A DNA stretch of 64,000 nt from CAVXHQ01 sp963789535. Lineage in GTDB: Bacteria; Pseudomonadota; Alphaproteobacteria; Rhodobacterales; Rhodobacteraceae. A program made the position numbers and the translations under genes. Location of the stretch: NCBI GenBank assembly GCA_963789535.1, contig CAWBKU010000005.1:1488001-1552000 (forward strand). The letters run 5' to 3'. The notes under the pieces were generated by a model. It searched no databases. It saw only the letters and a list, made by a program, of their open reading frames with translations, and had not been told where the DNA came from. Positions 45,040-53,575 of this stretch are shown piece by piece; position 1 is the stretch's first letter, and every line of letters begins with the position of its first letter.

Positions 45040-45084
45040 GGACTTTTTCAAAAAGTCCGGAACGAAGTCTTTGCAAGACTTCGT
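45040..45084 (-). repeat. Family A double-hairpin repeat (A5) between TRAP genes
   Basis: First hairpin GGACTTTTTCAAAAAGTCC (45040-45058), then a 10-bp stem ACGAAGTCTT/AAGACTTCGT (45062-45084). It lies within the TRAP operon after the binding-protein gene. A partial terminator here would make more binding protein than permease, which is usual for such systems. Confidence 0.7.
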
Positions 45085-45124
45085 CGTCGGGCGTGGGGGC
45101 CGGGCGAACCCGGCCCCGGACCAT

Positions 45125-46129
45125 CTACTCTATCAGGCCCGCTTCGCGGTAGAACCGCTCGGCGCCCGGGTGCAGCGGGATGCCGATGCCGTTCAGGGCC
45201 GTCTCGGCGGTGATCGAGGCCCCCTTGGCGTGCCCCACGTCGAGCAGGGTGCGGGTGTTGGCGTTCCAGAGGGCTGCGGTGATCTGGTAGATCAGTTCCT
45301 CGTCCTCGTTGGCCGACGTGATCCACTGCGCGCCGACGGCGACGGTGCTGACGGCAGGCACGCCCTCGTAGGCGCCCTCCGGAATGTCGGAGGCCGCGAA
45401 GAAGCCGTAGTCGCCGGTCAGTGTGGCGGCGACGTCGCCGTCGATCGGGATCAGCTTGATGTCCGCCGACGAGGCCAGTTCGACGATGGCGCCGGTCGGA
45501 TAGCCGCCGACGAAGAAGAAGGCGTCGATCTGGCCGTTGCGCAGCGCGTCCGCCGCCGCATCGGGTTTCAGCGCCTCGGCGGTGACGTCCTCGGCCGACA
45601 GGCCCGCCGCCTGAAGGATCAGGTTGGCGTCGACATAGGTGCCCGACCCCGGCTCGTCGAGCGAGACGCGCATGCCCGCGAGATCGGCGACGGAGGCGAT
45701 CGGGCTGTCGGCGAGGGCGACGAGGTGGATATGCTCGGGGAAGAGGGCGGCGATGGCGCGCAGGTCCGTGGCGGCGGGCTGACCCTCCATGGTGCCGGTG
45801 CCGGTGTAGGACCAATAGGCCACGTCCGACTGCACGAAACCCGAGTTGCGCAGGCCCGAGACGATGGCGTTGACGTTGTCGACCGACCCGCGCGAGGACA
45901 CGGCGCTGGCGATCAGGCCGGGCACGCCGCACGAGCCGCCCTCGTCGCAGGGCCGGGAGCCGGGCGGGTTCGAGATGGCGTTGGCGATGACGCCGCCGAC
46001 CGGGTAATAGGTCGCCGCGGTGCCGCCGGTGCCGATGGTGAAGAAGGTCAGTTCCTGCGCCGTGGCGGCGCCCGCGCCGAACAGCGCGGTGGCGGCAATC
46101 GCCGCGTAGAGGGTCTTCAATCCGTACAT
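45125..46129 (-). CDS. TRAP transporter solute-binding protein, TAXI family
   Basis: A 334-residue periplasmic protein. The signal peptide ends at GAGAATAQE. The mature part starts with the TAXI motif FFTIGTGGTAATYYPVGGVI and continues with SVDNVNAIVSG and SLDEPGSGTYVDANLIL. A pair of Cys (RPCDEGGSCG) may form a disulfide. It captures the substrate for the fused permease encoded downstream. The ATG at 46129 gives the signal peptide; longer reading is not supported. Confidence 0.94.
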   Translation of the reverse strand: MYGLKTLYAAIAATALFGAGAATAQELTFFTIGTGGTAATYYPVGGVIANAISNPPGSRPCDEGGSCGVPGLIASAVSSRGSVDNVNAIVSGLRNSGFVQSDVAYWSYTGTGTMEGQPAATDLRAIAALFPEHIHLVALADSPIASVADLAGMRVSLDEPGSGTYVDANLILQAAGLSAEDVTAEALKPDAAADALRNGQIDAFFFVGGYPTGAIVELASSADIKLIPIDGDVAATLTGDYGFFAASDIPEGAYEGVPAVSTVAVGAQWITSANEDEELIYQITAALWNANTRTLLDVGHAKGASITAETALNGIGIPLHPGAERFYREAGLIE

Positions 46130-46323
46130 GTCGTTCTCCCGTTGAGTGTTCTGGTGTTCGCAGCGGCGCGGCCCGTCCCGGTGCGGACACGCTCTCGGGA
46201 TCAGTCGGTCACAGTGCGGCAGGTGTGTCAACCGACCGACGCGCCCGGCGTCGCCGCCCGAACCCGCTTTATCCGGGCGATGGCGCGCGCTAGGCAGGGG
46301 CAGCGCGCAACCGGAGACCCCCG

Positions 46324-46614
46324 ATGACCAGACTGACCATCGTCGCCGACATCCACGCCCGCCCTGGCAGGGCCGACGACCTGCGGGCCGCCCTCGAGCG
46401 GCTGATCCCGCCGACCCGCGCCGAGGCGGGGTGCGTGCAATACGACCTGCACCGCGACGACGCCGACCCGGGCCATTTCCTGTTCTTCGAGATCTGGGAG
46501 ACGCGCGCCCACTGGCTGGCGCACATGGCGACGCCGCACATCGCCGCCCACCGTGCGGCGACCGAAGGTGCCGTGGCCTCGGCCACGATCAGCGAGATGC
46601 GCCAGATCGCCTGA
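46324..46614 (+). CDS. Antibiotic biosynthesis monooxygenase (ABM) domain protein
   Basis: A 96-residue ferredoxin-like fold protein: LTIVADIHARPGRADDLRAA, PTRAEAGCVQYDLHRD, FLFFEIWETRAHWLAHMATP. Members include small monooxygenases and YgiN-like quinol oxygenases; the specific substrate cannot be told. The E-x-W-x4-x-x-H pattern is present. It converges on the Rieske oxygenase gene with a 24-base gap, so the two are not in one operon. Confidence 0.87.
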   Translation: MTRLTIVADIHARPGRADDLRAALERLIPPTRAEAGCVQYDLHRDDADPGHFLFFEIWETRAHWLAHMATPHIAAHRAATEGAVASATISEMRQIA

Positions 46615-46638
46615 GGTGTCGGGCCGCCCGGGGCGGGT

Positions 46639-47775
46639 CTAGCCGCCGACGCGGCCGAGGATATAGCGCGCGAAATCGTAGTTCGGACGCTCCAGATGCG
46701 ACAGCGGCCCGGGCTCGGACAGGCCCGCGAGGATGCCCTGATAGACCCGCTCGACGCAGCCCTTGTCCTCGGCGTTCACCTCCGCGAGCAGGGCGCGCAG
46801 CCGCGCGAAATGTCTCTCGGCGTCGGGGTCGGCGGCCCAGTCGGGCGCAAGGCCCCCGCCATAGAGGACGTTGACGTGTCCCGGCCCGTCCGGGGTGAGC
46901 GACAGATACCAGAAATAGCCGGGCGTCAGCGTGATGAGCAGCGAGGGATAGACCGAAATGAGCCAGGTCGTGCGCCGCGCGTCCCCGGTCAGCGTCGTGT
47001 TCGCGGGATGCGCCAGCGTGAGATCCAGCGCGTCGTTCTTCAGGATCCAGTGATAGTTGAACGCGGCCTCCCCCTCGGGGCAGGTCATCTCGTTCAGATC
47101 GACCGTGCCGCCGATGGTGCCCGCGTGGCAGACCGGCAGGTGATAGCTCTCCATGAAATTCTCGGCCAGCACCTTCCAGTTGGTGTGCCAGCGGAACTCC
47201 TCGCGGAACGCCTCGACGTAATGCGCCATCCCGAAATCGCCGACCAGCGCGTCGATCCCGGCCAGTGCGGTCTGCGGCGGGGGCGCGTCGGCGTCGAGCG
47301 ATACCATGATCCAGCCCTGCCAGTCCTCGCAGCGGATCTGCGGCAGGGCGATATCGCCCTTGTCGAAACATTCGTTGCGCGCCATCGCGGGCGCGCCGCG
47401 CAGGCGCCCATCGAGGCCATAGGTCCAGGCGTGGTAGGGGCAGACGATGGCGCGGGCATTGCCGCGCCCGGTCAGCAGCACCGACATCCGGTGGCGGCAG
47501 ACGTTCGACATTGCCCGCAACGTGCCCGCGCCGTCGCGCAGCACGACGATCGGCTCGCCCCCGAGGTCCATCGTGAGGTAGTCGCCCGGCGCCGGCAGGG
47601 CCGAGGCGCGACCGGCGCAGATCCAGTCGCGGGCAAAGATCGCGCGGCGTTCGAGATCGGCGAACTCGGGCGCGGCATAGACCGACTTCGGCATCGCCCG
47701 GGCGCGCGCGAAGGGCACGTCGCAGGCGGCGCGCAACGCGTCGACGGGGGTGCGGGGGGGCTGGTGCAGGGTCAT
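46639..47775 (-). CDS. Rieske non-heme iron oxygenase, alpha subunit
   Basis: A 378-residue ring-hydroxylating-type oxygenase. The Rieske cluster is in CRHRMSVLL and CPYHAW (C-x-H and C-x2-H). The catalytic iron site is likely near NWKVLAENFMESYHLPVCH, where the two His bind Fe. Related enzymes demethylate betaines and carnitine (GbcA, stachydrine demethylase). The reductase partner is not next to it, so the substrate cannot be fixed. The ATG at 47775 is chosen over an in-frame ATG at 47799. It is divergent from the esterase across 179 bases. Confidence 0.9.
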   Translation of the reverse strand: MTLHQPPRTPVDALRAACDVPFARARAMPKSVYAAPEFADLERRAIFARDWICAGRASALPAPGDYLTMDLGGEPIVVLRDGAGTLRAMSNVCRHRMSVLLTGRGNARAIVCPYHAWTYGLDGRLRGAPAMARNECFDKGDIALPQIRCEDWQGWIMVSLDADAPPPQTALAGIDALVGDFGMAHYVEAFREEFRWHTNWKVLAENFMESYHLPVCHAGTIGGTVDLNEMTCPEGEAAFNYHWILKNDALDLTLAHPANTTLTGDARRTTWLISVYPSLLITLTPGYFWYLSLTPDGPGHVNVLYGGGLAPDWAADPDAERHFARLRALLAEVNAEDKGCVERVYQGILAGLSEPGPLSHLERPNYDFARYILGRVGG

Positions 47776-47954
47776 CGCGGCTCCGGCGTGTGACAGCACC
47801 CTAGGACCGGCGCGGGCGCGGTGTCACGGGAATTGTCCGGTCCGGTTGCCCGGCGCCGCCCTCACGCGGTTGTGACGCCCGCCCGCGGCTTCGGCATTGC
47901 GCCCGCGCCCGGCTCTGCCACGCTGCGCCCTGCCCCCTACCGGAGAATGCAGCG

Positions 47955-48770
47955 ATGAGACGTCTGATAGCGACAGCAGCCCTCCTGTTCTGGGCCGGCG
48001 CCGCCGCCGCCTGCGGTGCCGATACGGACTGCGTCATCGGCGACCGGACCTACCGCATCGCGCTGCCCGACGGCTACGACGGAACCGGGCCGATCGGTGC
48101 CATCGTCTTCGCCCACGGCTATGGCGGCACCGCGGCGGGGACCATGCGCAACGCCGGTTTTCGCAGGCTCGCCAATGATCTCGGCGTGGCGCTCATTGCC
48201 GCTCAGGGCGGCGAGGGCGACTGGCTGATCCCCGGCACACCGCACCAGACCGACGTCTCGGGGGAGGCCGAATACGCCTATTTCGACGCGCTCATGGCCG
48301 ACGCAGGGGCGCGGTTCGGCGTCGATCCGGCGCGCACCCTGATGACCGGCTTTTCGGCCGGCGGCATGATGACATGGGAACTGGCGTGCCGCCGCAGCAC
48401 GCTGTTCGCGGCCTTTATGCCGATGTCGGGCACGTTCTGGGATCCGGTCCCGGCCGCCTGCGACGGCCCGCCCGCCACGATCATCCACACCCACGGCACC
48501 GCCGACACGACCGTGCCGATCGGCGGCCGCGCGATCGGGTCGGCGCGGCAGGGCGACCTCGGACAGGCGCTGGCGATGTATGCCGAATTCGGCGGCTTTG
48601 CCGAGGCGACGGAGCAGACGGTCCTCGACATGACCTGCCAGATGCGCCGCAACGCGACGGGCCAGAACCTCGATCTGTGCCTGTTCGACGGCGGCCACAC
48701 GTTCCGGCTGGCCTATGTGGAATGGGCGTGGCAGAGGCTGACCGACCTCGGCATCCTCGCGCCCGGTTAA
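47955..48770 (+). CDS. Secreted alpha/beta-hydrolase, PHB depolymerase/LpqC-type esterase
   Basis: A 271-residue hydrolase with a signal peptide (LIATAALLFWAGAAAACGA). The family motifs are IVFAHGYGGTAAGTM, which forms the oxyanion hole, and TGFSAGGMMTWELACR, where the nucleophile Ser sits in GxSAGG. HTHGTADTTVPIGG carries the Asp region and GGHTFRLAYVEW the catalytic His. Such enzymes include polyhydroxybutyrate depolymerases and feruloyl esterases. The ATG at 47955 gives the signal peptide. Confidence 0.9.
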   Translation: MRRLIATAALLFWAGAAAACGADTDCVIGDRTYRIALPDGYDGTGPIGAIVFAHGYGGTAAGTMRNAGFRRLANDLGVALIAAQGGEGDWLIPGTPHQTDVSGEAEYAYFDALMADAGARFGVDPARTLMTGFSAGGMMTWELACRRSTLFAAFMPMSGTFWDPVPAACDGPPATIIHTHGTADTTVPIGGRAIGSARQGDLGQALAMYAEFGGFAEATEQTVLDMTCQMRRNATGQNLDLCLFDGGHTFRLAYVEWAWQRLTDLGILAPG

Positions 48771-48780
48771 AACCCCTACT

Positions 48781-48830
48781 TCCGGCCCGAAATATCCTCG
48801 GGGGTGTGGGGGCCAGAGGCCCCCCGACTG
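48781..48830. repeat. Family C intergenic repeat (C2)
   Basis: TCCGGCCCGAAATATCCTCG followed by a GGGGGCCAGAGGCCCCC hairpin fills the gap between the convergent ends of the esterase (48770) and P1 peptidase (48833) genes. A terminator role is plausible. Confidence 0.6.
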
Positions 48831-48832
48831 CA

Positions 48833-49873
48833 TCAGCCGCCCGCGCCCCACACCGGCAGCAGGTCGCCCGGCGCCGGGGTCGCCTCGAACACCGCCCGGG
48901 CGATGGCGCGCGCCAGACACAGGGCGGCGGCATGGCCGATTTCCGACAGGAGGAGGTCGTCGACGCCTGCCGCCGGGCCGAAGAGGCCCGCGCCGTTGCC
49001 GACCGCCGCCGTGCCGGTCGCGACCGAAAACACCAGGTCGCCGTCGTGCGGCGTGTGCGACGGCACGATCGCCCGCGCCAGGCCGTCGTGCGCGGCGACG
49101 GCGAGGCGGTGGCACTGCGCCTTGCTCAGGGCCGCATCGGTGGCGACGATGGCGATGGTGGTGTTGCTCCGCTGCGGTCCGGCCAGCATCGCGGCAAGCT
49201 TGCGGTTCTCGCGCGGACCTCCAAGGCCGGTCGCCGGGTCCGGCCCGAGGCCGCCGAACTCGGCACCCTGCTCGAAGGGGGCGGCCCAGAAATGGCGCTC
49301 GCCCGGGGTGGTGACGCAGCCGACCGGATTTGCCGCGACCAGAGCGCCGACCGTGATGCCGCCGTCCAGAACGAAGGACGCCGACCCCAGCCCGCCCTTG
49401 AGCATCGCCGTCAGCGCACCGGTGCCCGCCCCGGCGGTTCCCAACGCAAATTGCGCCGCGGCGGCGGCAAACGCCGCCTGTCCCAGCGCCGGATAGGGAT
49501 TGACGTCCCAGTCGCTGGCGCCGCCGTTCAGCAGGTCGAACAGGATCGCACCGGGCACGATCGGCACCCGTGCCGCGCCGACCCGCACCCCCCGGCCCGC
49601 ATCCCGCAGCGCCTGCACCACGCCGCCGCAGGCGTCCAGACCGAACGCCGAGCCGCCCGACAGGACCAGCGCATCCACCGCCGCGACCGATTTGTCGGGC
49701 GCCAGCAGGTCCGTCTCGCGGGTGCCGGGCGCGCCGCCCATGACGTGAACCCCCGCCGTGAAGGGCGCGGCGGCGGTCAGCACCGTGACGCCGGATTTCA
49801 GGCACGCATCGGCGGCATTGCCGACGCGCAGGCCGGGCACGTCGGTGATGAGGTTGCGGGGGCCGGGGTGCAT
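48833..49873 (-). CDS. P1 family peptidase (DmpA-like aminopeptidase)
   Basis: A 346-residue N-terminal-nucleophile peptidase. It has the family blocks NLITDVPGLRVGNA, LSGGSAFGLDACGGVVQALR, SNTTIAIVATDAALSKAQ (the self-cleavage site is before the Thr/Ser here) and AHDGLARAIVPSHTPHDGD. Known relatives hydrolyse D-amino acid or beta-peptide substrates; the natural substrate is unknown. It is co-directional with the Hsp70-like gene upstream. Confidence 0.93.
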   Translation of the reverse strand: MHPGPRNLITDVPGLRVGNAADACLKSGVTVLTAAAPFTAGVHVMGGAPGTRETDLLAPDKSVAAVDALVLSGGSAFGLDACGGVVQALRDAGRGVRVGAARVPIVPGAILFDLLNGGASDWDVNPYPALGQAAFAAAAAQFALGTAGAGTGALTAMLKGGLGSASFVLDGGITVGALVAANPVGCVTTPGERHFWAAPFEQGAEFGGLGPDPATGLGGPRENRKLAAMLAGPQRSNTTIAIVATDAALSKAQCHRLAVAAHDGLARAIVPSHTPHDGDLVFSVATGTAAVGNGAGLFGPAAGVDDLLLSEIGHAAALCLARAIARAVFEATPAPGDLLPVWGAGG

Positions 49874-49935
49874 GGCGCGCCTTTCGCTTGTCCCGGTGCA
49901 GGTGAATGTGCGGCGCGGCCCGGGTCAAGGGGGTG

Positions 49936-51201
49936 TCAGGGCCGCCCCGTCGCCAGTGCCAGACCGTCGACGATGGCGGTGAACGCCTTGCCGTGGTGCA
50001 GTTCGGCGCCGGGCAGGGCGGCGGCGACGGCATCCGTGACAGCGGTCAGCAGGCTCGATCCGCCGACGAAAACGACGCGGTCGACCGCGCCCGGGGCAAG
50101 GCCCGCGCGCGTCAGCGTCTCGAGGGCGGCCCCGGCGATCTCGGCGGCGGCGGGCGCCAGCGCGGCGGAGAGATCGGCAGGGGAGAGGCGGGCACCGAGG
50201 CCCGTCTCGACGAGGTCGAGGCCGATCCGCGCGCCGGGGGTGCCGGGCCTGTTCGCGGCGATCTTTGCCCGTTCGACCGCAAAGGCGACATCGTGGCCGA
50301 GTTCCATTTCGAGGAGTGTTTCGAGGCGGGCGAATTTTTCGGGCGCGACGGCACGGCGGCGCATCCGGGCCACGTCGCGGCGGATCGCGCCGGTATAGAG
50401 GAACGGGATGAGCGCCCAGGTCGCCAGATCGTTGAAGAGTGCGGCAGGCGCATCGAACACGTCGGTGCCCAGTTCCGCCTTCAGGCCAGACCCGCGCCCG
50501 AAGAGCGGCATGACGTGCGCCAGCGACAGCGTGCGGTCGAAATCGGTGCCGCCGAGGCGGATGCCGTGGCTGGCCAGGATCCCGGTTTGCCGGGCGCCCG
50601 CCGCGCCGCTCTTGCGAAACAGGGTGAAATCCGAGGTGCCGCCACCGATGTCGACGATCAGGCCGGTGGTCGCGGCACCGCCCGTGTCGCCCGCGTCGAC
50701 CTGTGCGGCAAGGGCCGCGGCCTCGGGTTCCGGCAGGAACCGCACCGACGAGAACCCGGCGGCGCGGTAGGCCTGCGCGAGGTCGCGTTCGGCCTGCGCG
50801 TCCCGCTCGGCGCTTCGGGAATGGAACCGGACCGGGCGGCCCGAGAGCACCCCGTCGAAGAAGGTGCCGCAGTGCGCCCCGGCGGTGGTGCGGATCGCCG
50901 AGAGGAACCGGGCGGTGATCTCGATCAGGGTAAGGCGCTCGTTCAGGAACTGGCGTTTCTCGTGCATCAGCGGCGTGCCGAGGACCGATTTCAGCGCCCG
51001 CATGAACCGCCCCTCGCGGCCGTCGACGAGGGCCGCGACGGCGGCATGACCGACGAGCGTGCGCCGCGCAGCGAAGTCGAGAAAGATCGCGGTCGGCAGC
51101 GTCTCGTCGCCGCCCTCGAGCGGGATCACATGCGGACGTCCCCCGACCAGAACCGCGGCGGCGGTATTCGAGGTGCCGAAGTCGATCGCGAGTTCGGGCA
51201 T
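49936..51201 (-). CDS. yegD: Hsp70 family protein, YegD type
   Basis: A 421-residue actin-like ATPase. Phosphate 1 is LAIDFGTSNTAAAVL, phosphate 2 is GLIVDIGGGTSDFTLF, and the adenosine site is VVFVGGSSLLTAVTDAVAAA. It has the Hsp70 nucleotide-binding domain but not the C-terminal peptide-binding domain, as in E. coli YegD. The role is unknown. The gene ends 62 bases before the P1 peptidase start on the same strand. Confidence 0.93.
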   Translation of the reverse strand: MPELAIDFGTSNTAAAVLVGGRPHVIPLEGGDETLPTAIFLDFAARRTLVGHAAVAALVDGREGRFMRALKSVLGTPLMHEKRQFLNERLTLIEITARFLSAIRTTAGAHCGTFFDGVLSGRPVRFHSRSAERDAQAERDLAQAYRAAGFSSVRFLPEPEAAALAAQVDAGDTGGAATTGLIVDIGGGTSDFTLFRKSGAAGARQTGILASHGIRLGGTDFDRTLSLAHVMPLFGRGSGLKAELGTDVFDAPAALFNDLATWALIPFLYTGAIRRDVARMRRRAVAPEKFARLETLLEMELGHDVAFAVERAKIAANRPGTPGARIGLDLVETGLGARLSPADLSAALAPAAAEIAGAALETLTRAGLAPGAVDRVVFVGGSSLLTAVTDAVAAALPGAELHHGKAFTAIVDGLALATGRP

Positions 51202-51280
51202 TGCACGGTCCTCTGCGTGGGACGCGCGGCCTAGGCGATGGGGCCGGATAGGTCAAGCGGTGGCGCACGGGGCAAGGCGC

Positions 51281-51316
51281 GGAGCCTCCGGCGGGAGTTG
51301 TTGCGGCAACGTGAAC
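51281..51316. repeat. Family B repeat, short form (B3)
   Basis: GGAGCCTCCGGCGGGAGTTG, then TTGCGGCAACGTGAAC. It lacks the central CAAAATC hairpin of B1 and B2 and lies between the divergent yegD and pncA genes. Confidence 0.65.
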
Positions 51317-51395
51317 GGGGCGGCGCGCGATTTTCGGGGTTTTGTGCGGCGGGGCAGCGGGGTAGGACTTCGGGGCGGATCGGAAGGAACCGACC

Positions 51396-51989
51396 ATGCC
51401 GACGGCCCTGATCGTGATCGACGTGCAGACCGACTTTTGCCCCGGCGGCGCGCTTGCCGTGGCGGGCGGCGACGAGGTCGTGACGGGGATCAATGCGGCG
51501 ATGGGCGATTTCGACGCGGTGATCCTGACGCAGGACTGGCACCCGGCGGGTCATTCGTCGTTCGCGTCGTCCCACGCCGGCGCCGCGCCGATGTCGGTGG
51601 TGCAGATGCCCTATGGCCCCCAGGTGCTGTGGCCCGATCACTGCATTCAGGGCACCTCGGGGGCGGCGTTTCACACGGGCCTCGACACCGACCGCGCCGA
51701 TCTGGTGATCCGCAAGGGATACCGGCCCGCCATCGACAGCTATTCGGCGTTCTTCGAGAACGACCATGTGACGCCCACCGGCCTCGAGGGCTATCTGCGG
51801 ACGCGGGGGATCGACAGGCTGGTCATGGCGGGCCTCGCGCTCGACTTCTGCGTGAACTTTTCCGCCGTCGACGCGGCGCGGCTCGGGTTCGCGGTGTCGG
51901 TTCGCACCGACCTCTGCCGCGCCATCGACGTCGACGGGTCGCTTGCGGCGGCGCGGGACGGGATGCGGGCGGCGGGGGTCGTTGCCTAG
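51396..51989 (+). CDS. pncA: Nicotinamidase
   Basis: A 197-residue enzyme that deamidates nicotinamide to nicotinate. The catalytic triad is visible: D9 in LIVIDVQTDF, K107 in IRKGYRP, and C152 in LALDFCVNFSA. The metal site includes D47 and H49 (QDWHPAGHSSF) and H82. Its product feeds pncB, encoded about 1.6 kb downstream on the same strand; the decayed locus lies between them. The ATG at 51396 follows GGAAGG. Confidence 0.95.
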   Translation: MPTALIVIDVQTDFCPGGALAVAGGDEVVTGINAAMGDFDAVILTQDWHPAGHSSFASSHAGAAPMSVVQMPYGPQVLWPDHCIQGTSGAAFHTGLDTDRADLVIRKGYRPAIDSYSAFFENDHVTPTGLEGYLRTRGIDRLVMAGLALDFCVNFSAVDAARLGFAVSVRTDLCRAIDVDGSLAAARDGMRAAGVVA

Positions 51990-52015
51990 ACGCGGTCGGT
52001 CTGACGCGCCCACCG

Positions 52016-52518
52016 TCAGGCCGATGCCGGATGAATCCTCGATGACCACGAGATGAGTTCGGCGCGGCCGCGACGCCTCCTTGCGTAGATCGCGGCAGTT
52101 GCGCCTTGATGGTGCCGGGACTGTGTGCCGGGCCGCGATCTCGGTGGTCGTGGCCCTTCACGGTGAGGAGCGCGACGTCCCGCGGCCGCCGTCAGGCCCC
52201 ATTGTTCGAAATACTCGACCAGGCACCATGGAACGATCCACTCGCCGCGTCGAGTGTGCGGCTGATCGACAGGTTGCGCTGGGCGAGGGTGCGATACTCG
52301 CGCAGCGTGACGAAGATCCCGACCGACAGTGCCACGACACCCATCAACTCGGCGACCGAATGGATCGAGAATTCCGAAAGCTCCGACAGCACATCGCTGA
52401 CGAAGACGGCCAGACTGACGACCTGCAACATCGCCGCTGCGAGAAAGAAGCGGCGGCGCAGGGCCGAGCCGGTATCGGCCCTGCGCGGGTCAGCGGTTCT
52501 CGGGATGGGCTGCGTCAT
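52016..52518 (-). pseudogene. LuxR-type regulator with N-terminal membrane helices, multiple frameshifts
   Basis: The intact first ~90 residues have two hydrophobic helices (FFLAAAMLQVVSLAVFVSDV and LMGVVALSVGIFVTL) and an ARRNLSISRTLDAASGSFH-like linker, as in the membrane-linked LuxR regulators of Rhodobacteraceae. After that, frames alternate. Fragments of the expected C-terminal helix-turn-helix appear in different frames: FEQWGLTAA, RDVALLTVKG, GTIKAQ and GRAELIS. At least three small deletions are needed to rejoin them, so the DNA-binding domain cannot be made as written. It overlaps the cytochrome b561 gene by 29 bases. Confidence 0.75.
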
Positions 52519-53084
52519 CCACCGGCTTGTGGCCGGTAATCATCGCCGCGACAAGGTTTTCCCGGTGCCGCAGACTGGCCAGCACGACACCGCCGATGTG
52601 CAGCGCGACCAGGACGAGCAGCGCATCCACCAGCGATTTGTGCAGGGTCTCGACCCAGACCTGACCGAAGTAGCGGTCCATGCCCATCATGTATCCGCTG
52701 ACACTGATCGCACCCAGCAGGGCGATCAGGGCCACGATCATCGCGGCCCCGGCGGGATTGTGGCCCAGGTGGCGCGCTTCTCGGCCCCGCAGGATCGCCC
52801 GGAGATAGGCGACCGTGCGCCGGGGATCGACGAGAAGCACCGGAACCGGGCCGCAGACTGTCGACGAGGCCCCAGAGATCCGCGCGCGAGCAGTCCGTCG
52901 ACGGCGAGCCAAGGGCACGGTGCACGTTCTGGGATCGGCGACCAGCCAGGCGAGGCTGACCGAGATGACGAGCGACCAGTGAAACATCCGCACCAGCGGA
53001 TCGCAGACCAGCACGGGCCACCGGCTCCCCCGTCGGGGGCGGCGCGACGGTGACGCCGGTCGGTCCCGCCGGAGGGCAGGTCAC
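52490..53084 (-). pseudogene. Cytochrome b561-type membrane protein, multiple frameshifts
   Basis: A di-haem cytochrome b561 relative. Intact parts are VLVCDPLVRMFHWSLVISVS (first helix with haem His) and LRAILRGREARHLGHNPAG, followed by a helix, GYMMGMDRYFGQVWVETLHK and VALHIGGVVLASLRHRENL. Between about 52860 and 52930 the reading frame must switch several times to give VHRALG, AVDGLLAR and WGLVDS fragments; another +1 lies near 53010. The likely start is a GTG at 53084. Such proteins move electrons across the membrane, often with a PepSY or cytochrome c partner. Confidence 0.75.
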
Positions 53085-53340
53085 TGTTCGATCCGGCAAG
53101 CTCGGCGCCGGTGGCGGGATCGAAGAACACCTCCATGTTGGTGCCATCGACCGAGCCGTAGATCTCGTAGCAGTTGCCGTCGTTGATCTTGAACGACACG
53201 ACCACACCGCCCGCCTCTTCGAAGGACTGGATCGCCTGCCAGACCGGCGAGGCATGTTCGGCGCCGGTGCACGACGGTTCGGCAAGGGCAGGCCCGGCGA
53301 CGACGACGACGAGGGCGGCAGCGAAAGGGAGAAGTTTCAT
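53081..53340 (-). CDS. PepSY domain secreted protein, probable frameshift at the end
   Basis: A small exported protein: the signal peptide LLPFAAALVVVVAGPALAE is followed by an 60-residue PepSY domain (VVVSFKINDGNCYEIYG, FFDPATGAEL). PepSY domains bind inside the periplasm and often accompany cytochrome b561 proteins, as here. The literal frame continues into the next gene to 52738. One missing base near 53087 would give the ending GSEQ and a stop at 53081-53083 overlapping the GTG of the cytochrome gene. Two Cys may form a disulfide. Confidence 0.7.
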
Positions 53341-53575
53341 GAAGTTTCCTTTTGGGGTTGGCCGGCGGGCGTTGCTCGGCGTCGGAGCGGCACCGGCGAC
53401 ATGCCGGGCGGCAACGGCACCGACATGACCGCGCGATCCCGAAGGAGCGATTGCCCATGGCTTAGCAGAGCGCGCATAAGCCCGGGTTTACGGCGGCTTC
53501 CGCGCGGCGGCGCCTCTGGCAAGCGTGCCGCTGCGTTGCTCTAACGGCGCGGCAACGCCGATCGAGGAGCGCCGC

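Noticed and set aside
42915..45152. Long open frame antisense to the TRAP permease
   Set aside because: It is Gly/Asp/Glu/Arg-rich low-complexity sequence opposite a clear 16-helix permease; no ribosome site or domain.
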